From the NCBI GenBank assembly GCA_021199865.1, contig JAJQHG010000116.1, positions 1 to 16,861 on the forward strand: 16,861 bases of DNA, written 5' to 3'. This stretch comes from Methanosphaera sp. (GTDB lineage: Archaea > Methanobacteriota > Methanobacteria > Methanobacteriales > Methanobacteriaceae). Below are positions 1-7,374 of this stretch, piece by piece (position 1 is the first letter of the stretch; each line of letters begins with the position of its first letter). The notes beneath the pieces were generated by a model, which worked only from the letters and a program-made list of their open reading frames with translations, was not told the origin of the DNA and searched no databases. Position numbers and translations under genes: made by a program.

Positions 1-87
1 AAATTAATAATAATTTAAATATAGAAAACATGATAAATCTAACGCCAATATATAATAATAGCTAATAATAAAATAACTTGTTTAACA

Positions 88-140
88 TAAAATATATAAT
101 ATATAATATAATAAATAAAGAATATTTTTAAACATAGAGG
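88..140 (+). promoter_or_regulatory. Putative TATA region and Shine-Dalgarno of the atwA-usp unit
   Basis: An alternating A/T stretch at about 91-108 looks like an archaeal TATA box. A start roughly 25 bases downstream would leave a short leader carrying GAGG at 137-140, seven bases before the ATG at 148. The whole upstream region is so AT-rich that the exact TATA position cannot be fixed by eye. Confidence 0.4.
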
Positions 141-147
141 TTAGTAC

Positions 148-1842
148 ATGATAAAAGTAGAACATTTAACTAAAATCTATAAACTAAATGATAACAACAT
201 GATCAAAGCTCTAGATGATGTATCATTCGAAGTAGAAGACTCAGAAATCTATGGAATAATGGGTGTAAGTGGTTCTGGAAAATCAACACTACTAAGAATA
301 CTACGAGGAGTAGAACCATTTGATGAAGGAAAAATCACAATAAATGATTTAGAAGTAACACCAGATAACTACACAGAAGTAGCACATCAACTAAAAGAAA
401 TAACAGCAATACACCTACAACGATCATTTGGTTTATGGTCAAAAACAGTCCAGGATAATGTGATACATAAACTTGCAGGAATGAAAACACATGATGAATC
501 AACAGTAGATCTAGAATCAGCACGTGAAGAATACTTAGATGAAGCACTAGATATACTAGACACAGTAGGACTAAAAGAAAAAGCAGAACATTTTGCACCC
601 GTACTTAGTGGTGGAGAAAAACAGCGTCTAGTACTAGCAAGACAAATAGCAAAAAATCCAGAAATACTATTACTAGATGAGCCTGCAACAATGAGTTCAC
701 CAAAGAAGAGACGTGAAGTACTTGACACAATAAAGAGAATAAATGAGAAATATAATACCACAATAATCCTAGTAAGCCATGAACCAGAGATACAAAGATA
801 CCTCTCAGAGAGAGTACTACTATTATATAATGGTGAAGTATCCCAAGTAAATGATACAAACACAATAGTAGACCTCTTTCTTAGTAAACAAGAACCAGTC
901 TATGAATTACCAGAAAAAGAGTATAATGATCCAATAATAAAAGTTGAGGACTTAGAACGTGACTTCTACCTCTTCCGTGGAGGTCATGTACTAACAATAG
1001 AGGATATAAACTTCCAAGTATATAAGGGTGAAATCCTCGCATTAATTGGTCCAACAGGATCAGGTAAGAGTGAAATACTACGTATGATTGCAGGATTTGA
1101 AGAAGCAGATAAAGGTAAAATATCCATACTAAACAATGAGGAATGGATAAGTATGGATGACTTTGGTCAGAATCGTATGCAGATACGTAAAAACATGGGA
1201 TTCATGCACCAAGAGTTTGCCCTAACACCACATACAACAATAATTAACCAAATAGCATCAAAGATAGCACCAAAGACAGACCATGTATATAAGGATGCAA
1301 TAAGTAAGGCTGAAGAACTAGGATTAAGCCAAGAAACACTAGATATACTATATCAACTAACAGACCTACCACGTAATGAGGCTATTGATAAGCTTGAGAA
1401 AGTTAACTTAAGTCCTGAAGTATTAGACCTCCTATTTCCTAGCATAGAATTTGATGAAGTAATGGAATATGCTCAACCAGTATTTGAGGCACTAGATCTA
1501 CCTTTACCATTACTAAACAGACAGTTCATAGAGTTATCTGGTGGACAGAAGGTACGTGTAGCGATAGCAACCGTGCTAGCATCAAACCCTGATATACTTA
1601 TACTTGATGAACCATTTGGTGACCTAGATCCTATTACTCTAAGAATTGTTGCAAACTCTCTTAAGAAGATTAATGAATCTCTTGGTACAACAATTATATT
1701 AGTAAGTCATACCATGGAATTTGTTAATGAATTAGCTACCCGTACAATCCTATTAAATGATGGAAAAATAGTTGATGAGGGTAATACTAGTGATATAGTT
1801 GATGAGTTTATAAAACTAGAGGGAGTAGAGGATAATGATTAA
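148..1842 (+). CDS. atwA: Methyl-coenzyme M reductase system component A2 (AtwA), double ABC ATPase
   Basis: This is a soluble protein of 564 residues with two ABC ATPase domains and no membrane segments. That is the architecture of AtwA, the ATP-dependent component that helps reductively activate nickel F430 in methyl-coenzyme M reductase. Domain 1 has Walker A GVSGSGKST (39-47), signature LSGGE (153-157), Walker B ILLLDE (173-178) and switch His211. Domain 2 has Walker A GPTGSGKSE (301-309), signature LSGGQ (463-467), Walker B ILILDE (483-488), D-loop GDLD and His521. Between Walker A and the signature, domain 2 carries a long acidic, Leu-rich insert (about 375-455). After its Walker B, domain 1 reads ATMSSP rather than the usual D-loop, so the two halves are not equivalent. 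The ATG has GAGG seven bases upstream. The 3' end overlaps the next gene by eight bases. A generic ABC transporter ATPase is the alternative, but no permease is nearby. Confidence 0.88.
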   Translation: MIKVEHLTKIYKLNDNNMIKALDDVSFEVEDSEIYGIMGVSGSGKSTLLRILRGVEPFDEGKITINDLEVTPDNYTEVAHQLKEITAIHLQRSFGLWSKTVQDNVIHKLAGMKTHDESTVDLESAREEYLDEALDILDTVGLKEKAEHFAPVLSGGEKQRLVLARQIAKNPEILLLDEPATMSSPKKRREVLDTIKRINEKYNTTIILVSHEPEIQRYLSERVLLLYNGEVSQVNDTNTIVDLFLSKQEPVYELPEKEYNDPIIKVEDLERDFYLFRGGHVLTIEDINFQVYKGEILALIGPTGSGKSEILRMIAGFEEADKGKISILNNEEWISMDDFGQNRMQIRKNMGFMHQEFALTPHTTIINQIASKIAPKTDHVYKDAISKAEELGLSQETLDILYQLTDLPRNEAIDKLEKVNLSPEVLDLLFPSIEFDEVMEYAQPVFEALDLPLPLLNRQFIELSGGQKVRVAIATVLASNPDILILDEPFGDLDPITLRIVANSLKKINESLGTTIILVSHTMEFVNELATRTILLNDGKIVDEGNTSDIVDEFIKLEGVEDND

Positions 1843-2230
1843 ACATATACTTGTAGCTCTTGATGGATCAAAACTATCCCTAAAGGCACTTGATGAGGCA
1901 ATAGAGTTAGCAAAACAATTAGATGCAAAAATTGTATTAACACATATTATGGATCAACAGGATACACATGAATATGAATTAATTGAACAACATGCACAAA
2001 ATATAGTAGATGATGCTAAAAAGATTGTGTCTAATGCTAATCTTGAATGTGAGAGTATGATTCTTTATGGTAGTCCAATGTTTGATATAGAGAAGATTGT
2101 CAGAAAAAGTGAGGCTGACCTAGTTGTTATGGGAACACATGGTATAAAAGGTCGTGATTCTAGAGCAATTGGTAGTTTAGCATCTGCAACAATTAAAAAT
2201 ATTAAGAAACCAGTTATGCTAGTAAAATAA
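1835..2230 (+). CDS. Universal stress protein A family protein
   Basis: This is a single-domain UspA protein of 131 residues, the usual length for the family. It starts with the strand MIKHILVALDGS. Near the C-terminus it has the ATP-binding pattern G-x2-G-x9-G-S (G100, G103, G113, S114), so it should belong to the ATP-binding class. It is cytoplasmic, with no signal or membrane segment. The ATG lies inside the last codons of atwA in another frame (eight-base overlap), with a purine-rich GGGAG/GAGG ribosome site just upstream. The two genes are therefore very probably co-transcribed and translationally coupled. UspA proteins bind nucleotides and act in stress responses, but the specific role is not predictable. 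The overlap suggests a link with the ATP-dependent MCR activation machinery, which is inference only. Confidence 0.9.
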   Translation: MIKHILVALDGSKLSLKALDEAIELAKQLDAKIVLTHIMDQQDTHEYELIEQHAQNIVDDAKKIVSNANLECESMILYGSPMFDIEKIVRKSEADLVVMGTHGIKGRDSRAIGSLASATIKNIKKPVMLVK

Positions 2231-2238
2231 TCCTCCCC

Positions 2239-3300
2239 CTACCTATTTTTTAGTATATCATAATTTATTGCACATACTAATTCATCTATTATCTCCTCAA
2301 GGGAAGATAATTTATCATTTACATTGTATCCTGTATATTCATTTATACTTCTTTTTATAGGCCTAATTATTTCATTAAATTCGAGTAATCCTGTTTGATA
2401 TTCATCTATTAGGTTTATTATCATACTAAGCCATGCAATGTTATCTGTATCATTATTATATGGATAGAATAGTGTTGCATAGTCATTTATACTAATATTA
2501 TCTGTCTTTTCATATAATTGTTTGAAGTCTATGTTAAACCTTGTTAGTCTACTTAGAATAGTTTTCTGGTATTGTGGACACATTGCTGTTTGTAGTTTTA
2601 TTGCATCAAGTGTTGCATCATATACTGTCTTGGCTATTAATTCTCCAAGTTTTGAGTGTTTACCAGCGTTCTCTAAGTGGTTAGGTGATGATTTATTAGA
2701 GATTATGGCTAATCCATCTGTTCCTGTTCCTGTTGCTATATTAGTTGAGTATTGACTTTCTAGTTTAAGATCCTCTAATAGTGATGTTTTTGCCTCTGTT
2801 AGTGTTATTGATGCTGTGACTAGTGCACCATCATCAAGGTTTGCATCTATTAGACAGATTATATTTATGGTACCATTAAGTAGATCATATTTGTTGTTGT
2901 ATTCATAGAATGATGCTGGATCTCCAGCTTTAGTACCATTCTTATCTGCACCTGCTGTTACAATACTAGTTACTCTTAATTGCTCATATTCTAGTGTTGA
3001 TATACCATAGTTATCCATACATGCACTAGTAAATAGCCCCGTTGATTTATCTGGATTTAATCCTAGTTTATTCATGCACATTGACTGAAATGTTGGATAA
3101 TCCATAGAGTCTATTTCATTATAGTCATCTGATTCTAGTGATTGGTTCACAACATGATCCATGTTAGTCAAACAACCCCCATTAAGCCAGGATGAAACTA
3201 ATACATTATTATGTGTATGCAGGTCTACTACTATAGCATTAGACATGACAGATGCACTAAAAAAATCATCAGAGTAAATCTTATTAGAATAAATACCCAT
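2239..3300 (-). CDS. cbiZ: Adenosylcobinamide amidohydrolase (CbiZ) with C-terminal extension
   Basis: CbiZ cleaves the aminopropanol side chain of adenosylcobinamide to give adenosylcobyric acid, so that scavenged incomplete corrinoids can re-enter coenzyme B12 synthesis. The family pattern is visible in residues 20-245: NNVLVSSWLNGG (31-42), TAGADKNGTKAGDP (115-128), GTGTDGLAIIS (191-201) and AGKHSKLGELI (212-222). The core is thus complete. About 110 further residues (245-353), acidic and apparently helical, follow it and make the protein longer than the single-domain enzymes I know. The ATG is preceded by GTGGTGAT, a near-perfect match to the 16S tail. The gene is convergent with usp and only eight bases separate the stops. 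Methanol-using methanogens depend heavily on corrinoid proteins, so salvage fits. The family call is good; the extension is not recognised. Confidence 0.82.
   Translation of the reverse strand: MGIYSNKIYSDDFFSASVMSNAIVVDLHTHNNVLVSSWLNGGCLTNMDHVVNQSLESDDYNEIDSMDYPTFQSMCMNKLGLNPDKSTGLFTSACMDNYGISTLEYEQLRVTSIVTAGADKNGTKAGDPASFYEYNNKYDLLNGTINIICLIDANLDDGALVTASITLTEAKTSLLEDLKLESQYSTNIATGTGTDGLAIISNKSSPNHLENAGKHSKLGELIAKTVYDATLDAIKLQTAMCPQYQKTILSRLTRFNIDFKQLYEKTDNISINDYATLFYPYNNDTDNIAWLSMIINLIDEYQTGLLEFNEIIRPIKRSINEYTGYNVNDKLSSLEEIIDELVCAINYDILKNR
2246..2251 (+). terminator. U-tract terminator candidate for atwA-usp
   Basis: A run of six T on the plus strand lies 16 bases after the usp stop codon, preceded by a C-rich stretch (2232-2239). 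Archaeal RNA polymerase often stops at such runs without a hairpin. It sits inside the 3' end of the convergent cbiZ gene, so the two transcripts would overlap slightly. Confidence 0.35.
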
Positions 3301-3372
3301 AATATCACCACTAATTATGTTAATAATATAAATAAGTCATTAAATATGTGTGATAATAATTAATTATTTTAA

Positions 3373-3398
3373 GAAAAAATAGTTTATAATAGTAAAAA
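3373..3398 (-). terminator. T-run terminator of tRNA-Gln
   Basis: On the minus strand the tRNA 3' end is followed at once by five T (3394-3398) and then by a second T run (about 3373-3378). Oligo-U tracts directly after a tRNA are typical of archaeal termination. Confidence 0.45.
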
Positions 3399-3470
3399 TA
3401 GTCCTTAGCGGAGTCGAACCGCTGTCACAAGATCCAGAGTCTCGTAGGATTGCCACTACCCTAAAGGACT
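3399..3470 (-). tRNA. tRNA-Gln, anticodon CUG
   Basis: The 72 nt fold into a full cloverleaf. The acceptor is AGTCCTT/AAGGACT with discriminator A, and no CCA is encoded. The D arm is GGGT/ATCC. The anticodon stem is CGAGA/TCTTG with loop CTCTGGA, giving U33 and anticodon CUG. The T arm is AGCGG-TTCGACT-CCGCT. No intron is present. The first pair is A1-U72, which in archaea marks tRNA-Gln for the indirect route: it is charged with glutamate and then amidated by GatDE. It lies between cbiZ and the PMBR-like gene on the same strand and has its own promoter-like sequence upstream. Confidence 0.96.
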
Positions 3471-3486
3471 ATTTATTATGTAATAC

Positions 3487-3499
3487 ATTTATAATATAT
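3487..3499 (-). promoter_or_regulatory. TATA box candidate for tRNA-Gln
   Basis: Read on the minus strand this is ATATATTATAAAT. Its centre is about 24 bases upstream of the tRNA 5' end, the standard archaeal TATA-to-start distance. A second candidate, TTTATATAAG at about 3508-3518, is farther away. Confidence 0.5.
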
Positions 3500-3536
3500 G
3501 TCCTCATCTTATATAAATTTTTTCAATTACATAATC

Positions 3537-3776
3537 TTACTGATTATGACGCTTATGATATATGACAATCTTCTCTGGATAACGACTATTTTCTAGTATA
3601 AACTTATTAACATTCTCCACAGCTTCAATATACTCATTCTTATATACACTGACTCCATCAAAATCAATCTCAGAAGGAAGATGACTATGCCTCTTATTAT
3701 ACTTCAATATTCTCTGAATAAAGTCCATGTACTGCTTTTTTGTTAATTCAATCTTTATATTTCTCTTTATTTCCAT
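3537..3776 (-). CDS. Small protein with two pseudomurein-binding-repeat-like motifs
   Basis: The frame is open from a TTG at 3806, but the first ATG is at 3776. That ATG is four bases after the stop of the HD gene and has GTGAT just upstream, so I take 3776 as the start (79 residues). Two similar units are visible: KKQYMDFIQRILKYNKRHSHLP (split here as KKQYMDFIQR and ILKYNKRHSHLP) and NEYIEAVENVNKFILENSRYP. Both fit the pattern Tyr, helix, Phe or Tyr, Asn/Arg-rich turn, Pro, hydrophobic strand, which is the shape of pseudomurein-binding repeats (PMBR) known from cell wall proteins of Methanobacteriales. Unlike those proteins it has no signal peptide or membrane segment and is just the repeat pair. 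It looks like the last gene of the nadM-HD unit. The function is unknown. The gene is probably real; the PMBR assignment is by eye. Confidence 0.62.
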   Translation of the reverse strand: MEIKRNIKIELTKKQYMDFIQRILKYNKRHSHLPSEIDFDGVSVYKNEYIEAVENVNKFILENSRYPEKIVIYHKRHNQ

Positions 3777-3780
3777 ATAA

Positions 3781-4950
3781 TCACATTGGTAAGCTAAGAT
3801 AATCAATTAACTTAATATTCTTATCCTGTGCCTTCTCTTTATTTTCTTTAGACATGAATAGAGCTAAATCAGAATAATTATATTGTGCCTTCTGTAGTGA
3901 CTGTATAACTGTTGAGACCTCTGTTAATGGCTTTAATCCATCACTTGTTTCAACCTTAGTATTCATATTTTTAAATGATAAATCTTCGGGCATGTCAATA
4001 ATTACTTCTTCGGGTTCAATATCAAGTTTTGCTGCAATCTCTTCTTCTGCTATTGTTAAATTCTTTTTATCCATTCCCACTATAAGTTCTGGATGTTCAT
4101 AGTTAGTTAAAGGTATTGTATCTGTCTTCTTATATAAGTGTCTTGTATCAAGATTATCCATAGTCATCTTTGGAAGACCAGGTGTACTACGTGTTATTGC
4201 AATCAAGTCACCATCATCCATGTATCTAAGATCAGACTCCTTTATTACTTTATCATTAAGTAAATGCTCTAGGCATACTCTAAACATACTATTAACTATA
4301 CGTGTTGTATGATGCTGATATACTGTAGGATACATGAAGTACCTAGCAAGAAGTGTTGACTCAGCAGCCTGCACACCCTTAGTAGATAATACTAAGTCAT
4401 CACCACAATACTTTAAGCTTGATAATAATCTCCCTGTATCAATTACACCATATGCTACACCAGTATAATAGGAATCTCTTGCAAGATAATCCATACGATC
4501 CACATCAAGATCTCCAGAGATTATTTTACCATACTTTGTTTTACCATCAATAATATTAATTATTAGTTTTGGATCAAACTTCTCCTTAACAATATCTGTA
4601 ATTGAGGAGTCTTTAACTATCTCTTTACATATTGTTTCATGTCTATGCTTCATTGCACGCTCAGATACATGTGAGAATGGAGCATGACCAATATCATGTA
4701 ATAAACCACTTACTCTAAGTAGCTCAACTATATCCTCATCTAACTCTAATTTACGTGCAAGCTTATCTGCCAAGTATAATGTCCCAATAGAGTGTTCAAA
4801 TCGTGTGTGATTAGCACCTGGATATATTAGGTTAGTAAAGCCTAACTGTTTTACTCTCCTAAGTCTTTGAACTTCAACAGTATCAACTATTTTTAGTTCA
4901 TAGTCACTAAGATGCAGATCACCATGGATACTGTCTCTTATAAATCCCAT
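3781..4950 (-). CDS. HD-domain phosphohydrolase, SAMHD1/dGTPase-like
   Basis: This is a cytoplasmic metal-dependent phosphohydrolase of 389 residues. Visible family features, in order, are IHGDLHLSDYE (8-18), RLRRVKQLG (29-37), YPGANHTRFEHSIG (43-56, with ligand His53), LLHDIGHAPFSH (83-94, with the His85-Asp86 pair) and DLDVDRMDYLARDSYYTG (147-164, with the distal Asp near 151). This is the pattern of the SAMHD1, YdhJ and dGTPase group, which hydrolyse (d)NTPs or related phosphate esters. The C-terminal third (about 275-389) is less conserved and may serve in oligomerisation. The ATG has AAGGA upstream and follows nadM after 23 bases, so the two are likely co-transcribed. The substrate cannot be told from sequence. 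The operon position suggests nucleotide or dinucleotide housekeeping, as inference. Confidence 0.85.
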   Translation of the reverse strand: MGFIRDSIHGDLHLSDYELKIVDTVEVQRLRRVKQLGFTNLIYPGANHTRFEHSIGTLYLADKLARKLELDEDIVELLRVSGLLHDIGHAPFSHVSERAMKHRHETICKEIVKDSSITDIVKEKFDPKLIINIIDGKTKYGKIISGDLDVDRMDYLARDSYYTGVAYGVIDTGRLLSSLKYCGDDLVLSTKGVQAAESTLLARYFMYPTVYQHHTTRIVNSMFRVCLEHLLNDKVIKESDLRYMDDGDLIAITRSTPGLPKMTMDNLDTRHLYKKTDTIPLTNYEHPELIVGMDKKNLTIAEEEIAAKLDIEPEEVIIDMPEDLSFKNMNTKVETSDGLKPLTEVSTVIQSLQKAQYNYSDLALFMSKENKEKAQDKNIKLIDYLSLPM

Positions 4951-4973
4951 TACTAATTCCTTCTTATAGAGCC

Positions 4974-5507
4974 TTATATTTCACTTAACTCTCTCTTATG
5001 TAACTTCTGGATACGTTCAACTGCTTGAATCTCCTCTAATACTTCTACAACACTTTCAGGAACGAGACTCTGCCAGTCATCATCCTCCAACATTCGATGT
5101 CTTACCTCAGTACCAGAGTATTCATGTCTATTAAATAGTGGTGGCTGAATATAGGGCATATTATTCTCATGGAATAATTGCTTAACAAGACTATTACCTG
5201 TATAGACCTTAGAAAAAGGAGGTGTTAACATCTTAACATGCCCTACCCATAATGAGTTACAGGCAATATCCTCTAATGGTATTATGTAGTATCTTGATGG
5301 ATCAATATTATATTCTCTTAAAGCCTTTGATAGCATTAGAATTCTCTCTCCACCAGTGAATGGATTTGAGTCTGTATGACTCTTCTCTGCACTACCAATA
5401 CCTATTATTAGCTCATCAACCTCCTTAAGAGTCTCCTGTATAACACTTAGATGACCCTTATGTACAGGTTGCATTCTACCTATTAATAATCCTCTATTCT
5501 CATTCAT
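4974..5507 (-). CDS. nadM: Nicotinamide-nucleotide adenylyltransferase (archaeal NadM)
   Basis: The enzyme transfers AMP from ATP to nicotinamide mononucleotide to form NAD+, the last step of NAD synthesis and salvage. Its 177 residues match the archaeal NadM length. The nucleotidyltransferase Rossmann motif GRMQPVHKGH is at 10-19, with the HxGH box at 16-19. The second phosphate-binding motif SGTEVR is at 131-136. IGIGSAEKSHTDSNPFTGGER (about 35-54) corresponds to the NMN/ATP-binding loop of the family. The ATG at 5507 has GGGTGGT seven to eight bases upstream. It is the first gene of an apparent three-gene unit with the HD phosphohydrolase and the PMBR-like protein. A related family makes FAD or phosphopantetheine intermediates, but the motifs here favour NMN adenylyltransferase. 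Confidence 0.92.
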   Translation of the reverse strand: MNENRGLLIGRMQPVHKGHLSVIQETLKEVDELIIGIGSAEKSHTDSNPFTGGERILMLSKALREYNIDPSRYYIIPLEDIACNSLWVGHVKMLTPPFSKVYTGNSLVKQLFHENNMPYIQPPLFNRHEYSGTEVRHRMLEDDDWQSLVPESVVEVLEEIQAVERIQKLHKRELSEI

Positions 5508-5540
5508 TATTTAACCACCCTATTATTGCTTATAAATCAT

Positions 5541-5550
5541 GTTTATATGA
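5541..5550 (-). promoter_or_regulatory. TATA box candidate of the nadM unit
   Basis: Read on the minus strand this is TCATATAAAC. Transcription would begin near 5520, leaving a leader that just includes the GGGTGGT ribosome site. The rest of the 287-bp gap to guaB (5551-5794) is AT-rich; its left end carries T-rich tracts on the minus strand that could end guaB transcripts. I see no gene in it. Confidence 0.33.
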
Positions 5551-5794
5551 TATCTAGTTTTTTTAATAATAGTATTTATATTTTATAATAAATATAGCGT
5601 TAAAGAGATTTAAATTAAGTTAACAATACATTTATTACACTTATTTTGATTGAAATCTAACTTTTTTAAGAATAAAGATAGTACATACATTAATGTTTCC
5701 TAGAAAAACAAATAGTAAAATAAGTTATGCTAATAATCTAATTTTTTCGAAAATAATAAAAATAATATTTTAAGGGGGTTAATAGTTTGAGTAC

Positions 5795-7288
5795 TTATTG
5801 TCTTGGATGATAATTAGGACTTTCATTAGTAATAGTTATGTCATGTGGATGACTCTCAGATATACCATTGGATGTGATGTGTACAAGCTCTGCCTTCTCA
5901 TGCATTTCTTTAATACTTTTTGCTCCAACATATCCCATGGAGGATTTAAGTCCACCCATTAACTGGTATACTATCTGACTAACCTTACCCTTATAGGGTA
6001 CTACTCCTTCAATACCCTCAGGTACTAGTTTAGAGGAGTTCATGTTACTACCAGAGTTCTGGAAGTATCTATCCTTACCTGCACCAACTCCACCAGTCAT
6101 TGCACCAAGAGATCCCATACCACGATACTGTTTATATTTACGTCCATTCCTTATAGTCATCTCACCAGGTGACTCTGTTGTACCTGCTAGTAGACTACCA
6201 ATCATTACAACATTTGCCCCAACAGCTAATGCTTTTGCAACATCACCAGAATATCTTAGTCCACCATCAGCTATTACGGGTACTCCACTATCCTCTGCTA
6301 CATCAGCCACTGAACTAATAGCACTAAGCTGTGGTACACCAACACCTGCAACAATACGTGTAGTACAAATAGATCCTGGACCAATACCAACCTTTATACC
6401 ATCAATATCAGCTTTGAGTATATCCTCTGCAGCTTTACCTGTTGCAATATTACCTAGAAGTATGTCTGAGTCAACATTCTTCTTCATATTACCAACAGAT
6501 TCAATAATATCTGTCTTATGTCCATGTGCACTATCAATTGCTATAATATCTGCACCTGCATCACTTAATGCCATTGCACGATCCATATCAAATGGTCCAC
6601 ATGCTGCTGCCACAAGATATCTTCCCTGACTGTCACGAACACTGCTAGGATACTTCTTACGCTCAAGTATATCCTTCATTGTTACTATACCAACAATCTT
6701 ATTATCCTCTGATACTACTGGTAGACGTTCAACCTTATTCTCATATGCTAAGTCTAGTGCTGTATCAGTATCAGAACTCTCAGCTATTGTTACAACATTA
6801 TGGGTCATAGCCTCTGATACTTTACGGTTAAGATTCTTTCCACGTAGTGGCTTAATATCTCTACGACTAATAATACCAACAACAATATCCTCACTATTAA
6901 CTACTGGTAGTCCACTAATACCCTCTACATCCATGATCTCCTGTGCATCCTCAACAGTTTCATCTGGAGATATAGTTATTACATCAGTTATTGCTAATTC
7001 ATTAGCAAACTTAACCTTCTTTACCTCATTTACTTCATCCTCTACTGTGAGGTTTCTGTGGATTACTCCTAGTCCTCCCTGACGTGCTAGAGCTATTGCC
7101 ATATCAGATTCTGTAACAGTATCCATTGCAGAACTTATTATTGGTACATTTAGGTCATAATTTGTTGAGACCTTTGTCTCTAATGTAACATCTTTTGGCT
7201 CTATACTTGATAATCCTGGTTTTATTAGGAAGTCATCAAATGTATATGTATCTTCTGCTTTTGTTAATTTATCCATATAATTACTCAT
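5795..7288 (-). CDS. guaB: Inosine-5'-monophosphate dehydrogenase
   Basis: The enzyme oxidises IMP to XMP with NAD+, the committed step of GMP synthesis in the cytoplasm. All elements of the full-length enzyme (497 residues) are present. The TIM-barrel start has TFDDFLIKPG (16-25). A CBS pair (about 97-212) has the motifs GISGLPVV and VERLPVV. The NAD site is IDSAHGH (251-257). The active-site loop GIGPGSICTTR has catalytic Cys308. Phosphate binding is at ADGGLRYSGD and YRGMGS (388-393). The mobile flap GAGKDRYFQ carries the Arg-Tyr pair. The start codon follows AAGGGG with a four-base spacer; a second ATG five codons in lacks a site. It stands 86 bases from mfnB and is probably transcribed alone. 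Confidence 0.97.
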   Translation of the reverse strand: MSNYMDKLTKAEDTYTFDDFLIKPGLSSIEPKDVTLETKVSTNYDLNVPIISSAMDTVTESDMAIALARQGGLGVIHRNLTVEDEVNEVKKVKFANELAITDVITISPDETVEDAQEIMDVEGISGLPVVNSEDIVVGIISRRDIKPLRGKNLNRKVSEAMTHNVVTIAESSDTDTALDLAYENKVERLPVVSEDNKIVGIVTMKDILERKKYPSSVRDSQGRYLVAAACGPFDMDRAMALSDAGADIIAIDSAHGHKTDIIESVGNMKKNVDSDILLGNIATGKAAEDILKADIDGIKVGIGPGSICTTRIVAGVGVPQLSAISSVADVAEDSGVPVIADGGLRYSGDVAKALAVGANVVMIGSLLAGTTESPGEMTIRNGRKYKQYRGMGSLGAMTGGVGAGKDRYFQNSGSNMNSSKLVPEGIEGVVPYKGKVSQIVYQLMGGLKSSMGYVGAKSIKEMHEKAELVHITSNGISESHPHDITITNESPNYHPRQ

Positions 7289-7374
7289 ATTACCCCTTTT
7301 CTATATGCATTAATTTAATGTTTAGCAAACATAATTCTTTAACAAGTTAGTATTTACTATATTTAATTCATTAA

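Noticed and set aside
1..147. Possible repeat or origin-like AT stretch at the left end
   Set aside because: Alternating A/T runs are found between most genes here. No direct or inverted repeat long enough to suggest an origin or CRISPR leader is seen.
335..865. Minus-strand open frames of 86-158 codons inside atwA
   Set aside because: The products are Leu/Val/Ser-rich antisense shadows of a well-conserved ABC gene, without ribosome sites or recognisable motifs.
3777..3806. TTG at 3806 as start of the PMBR-like protein
   Set aside because: It would overlap the HD gene by 26 bases and has no ribosome site. The ATG at 3776 is preceded by GTGAT and sits four bases after the HD stop.
6042..6629. 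195-codon open frame on the plus strand opposite guaB
   Set aside because: It lies wholly inside guaB, which has all catalytic motifs. The translation is Ser/Pro/Ile-rich with no domain, as expected from the antisense of AT-rich codons.
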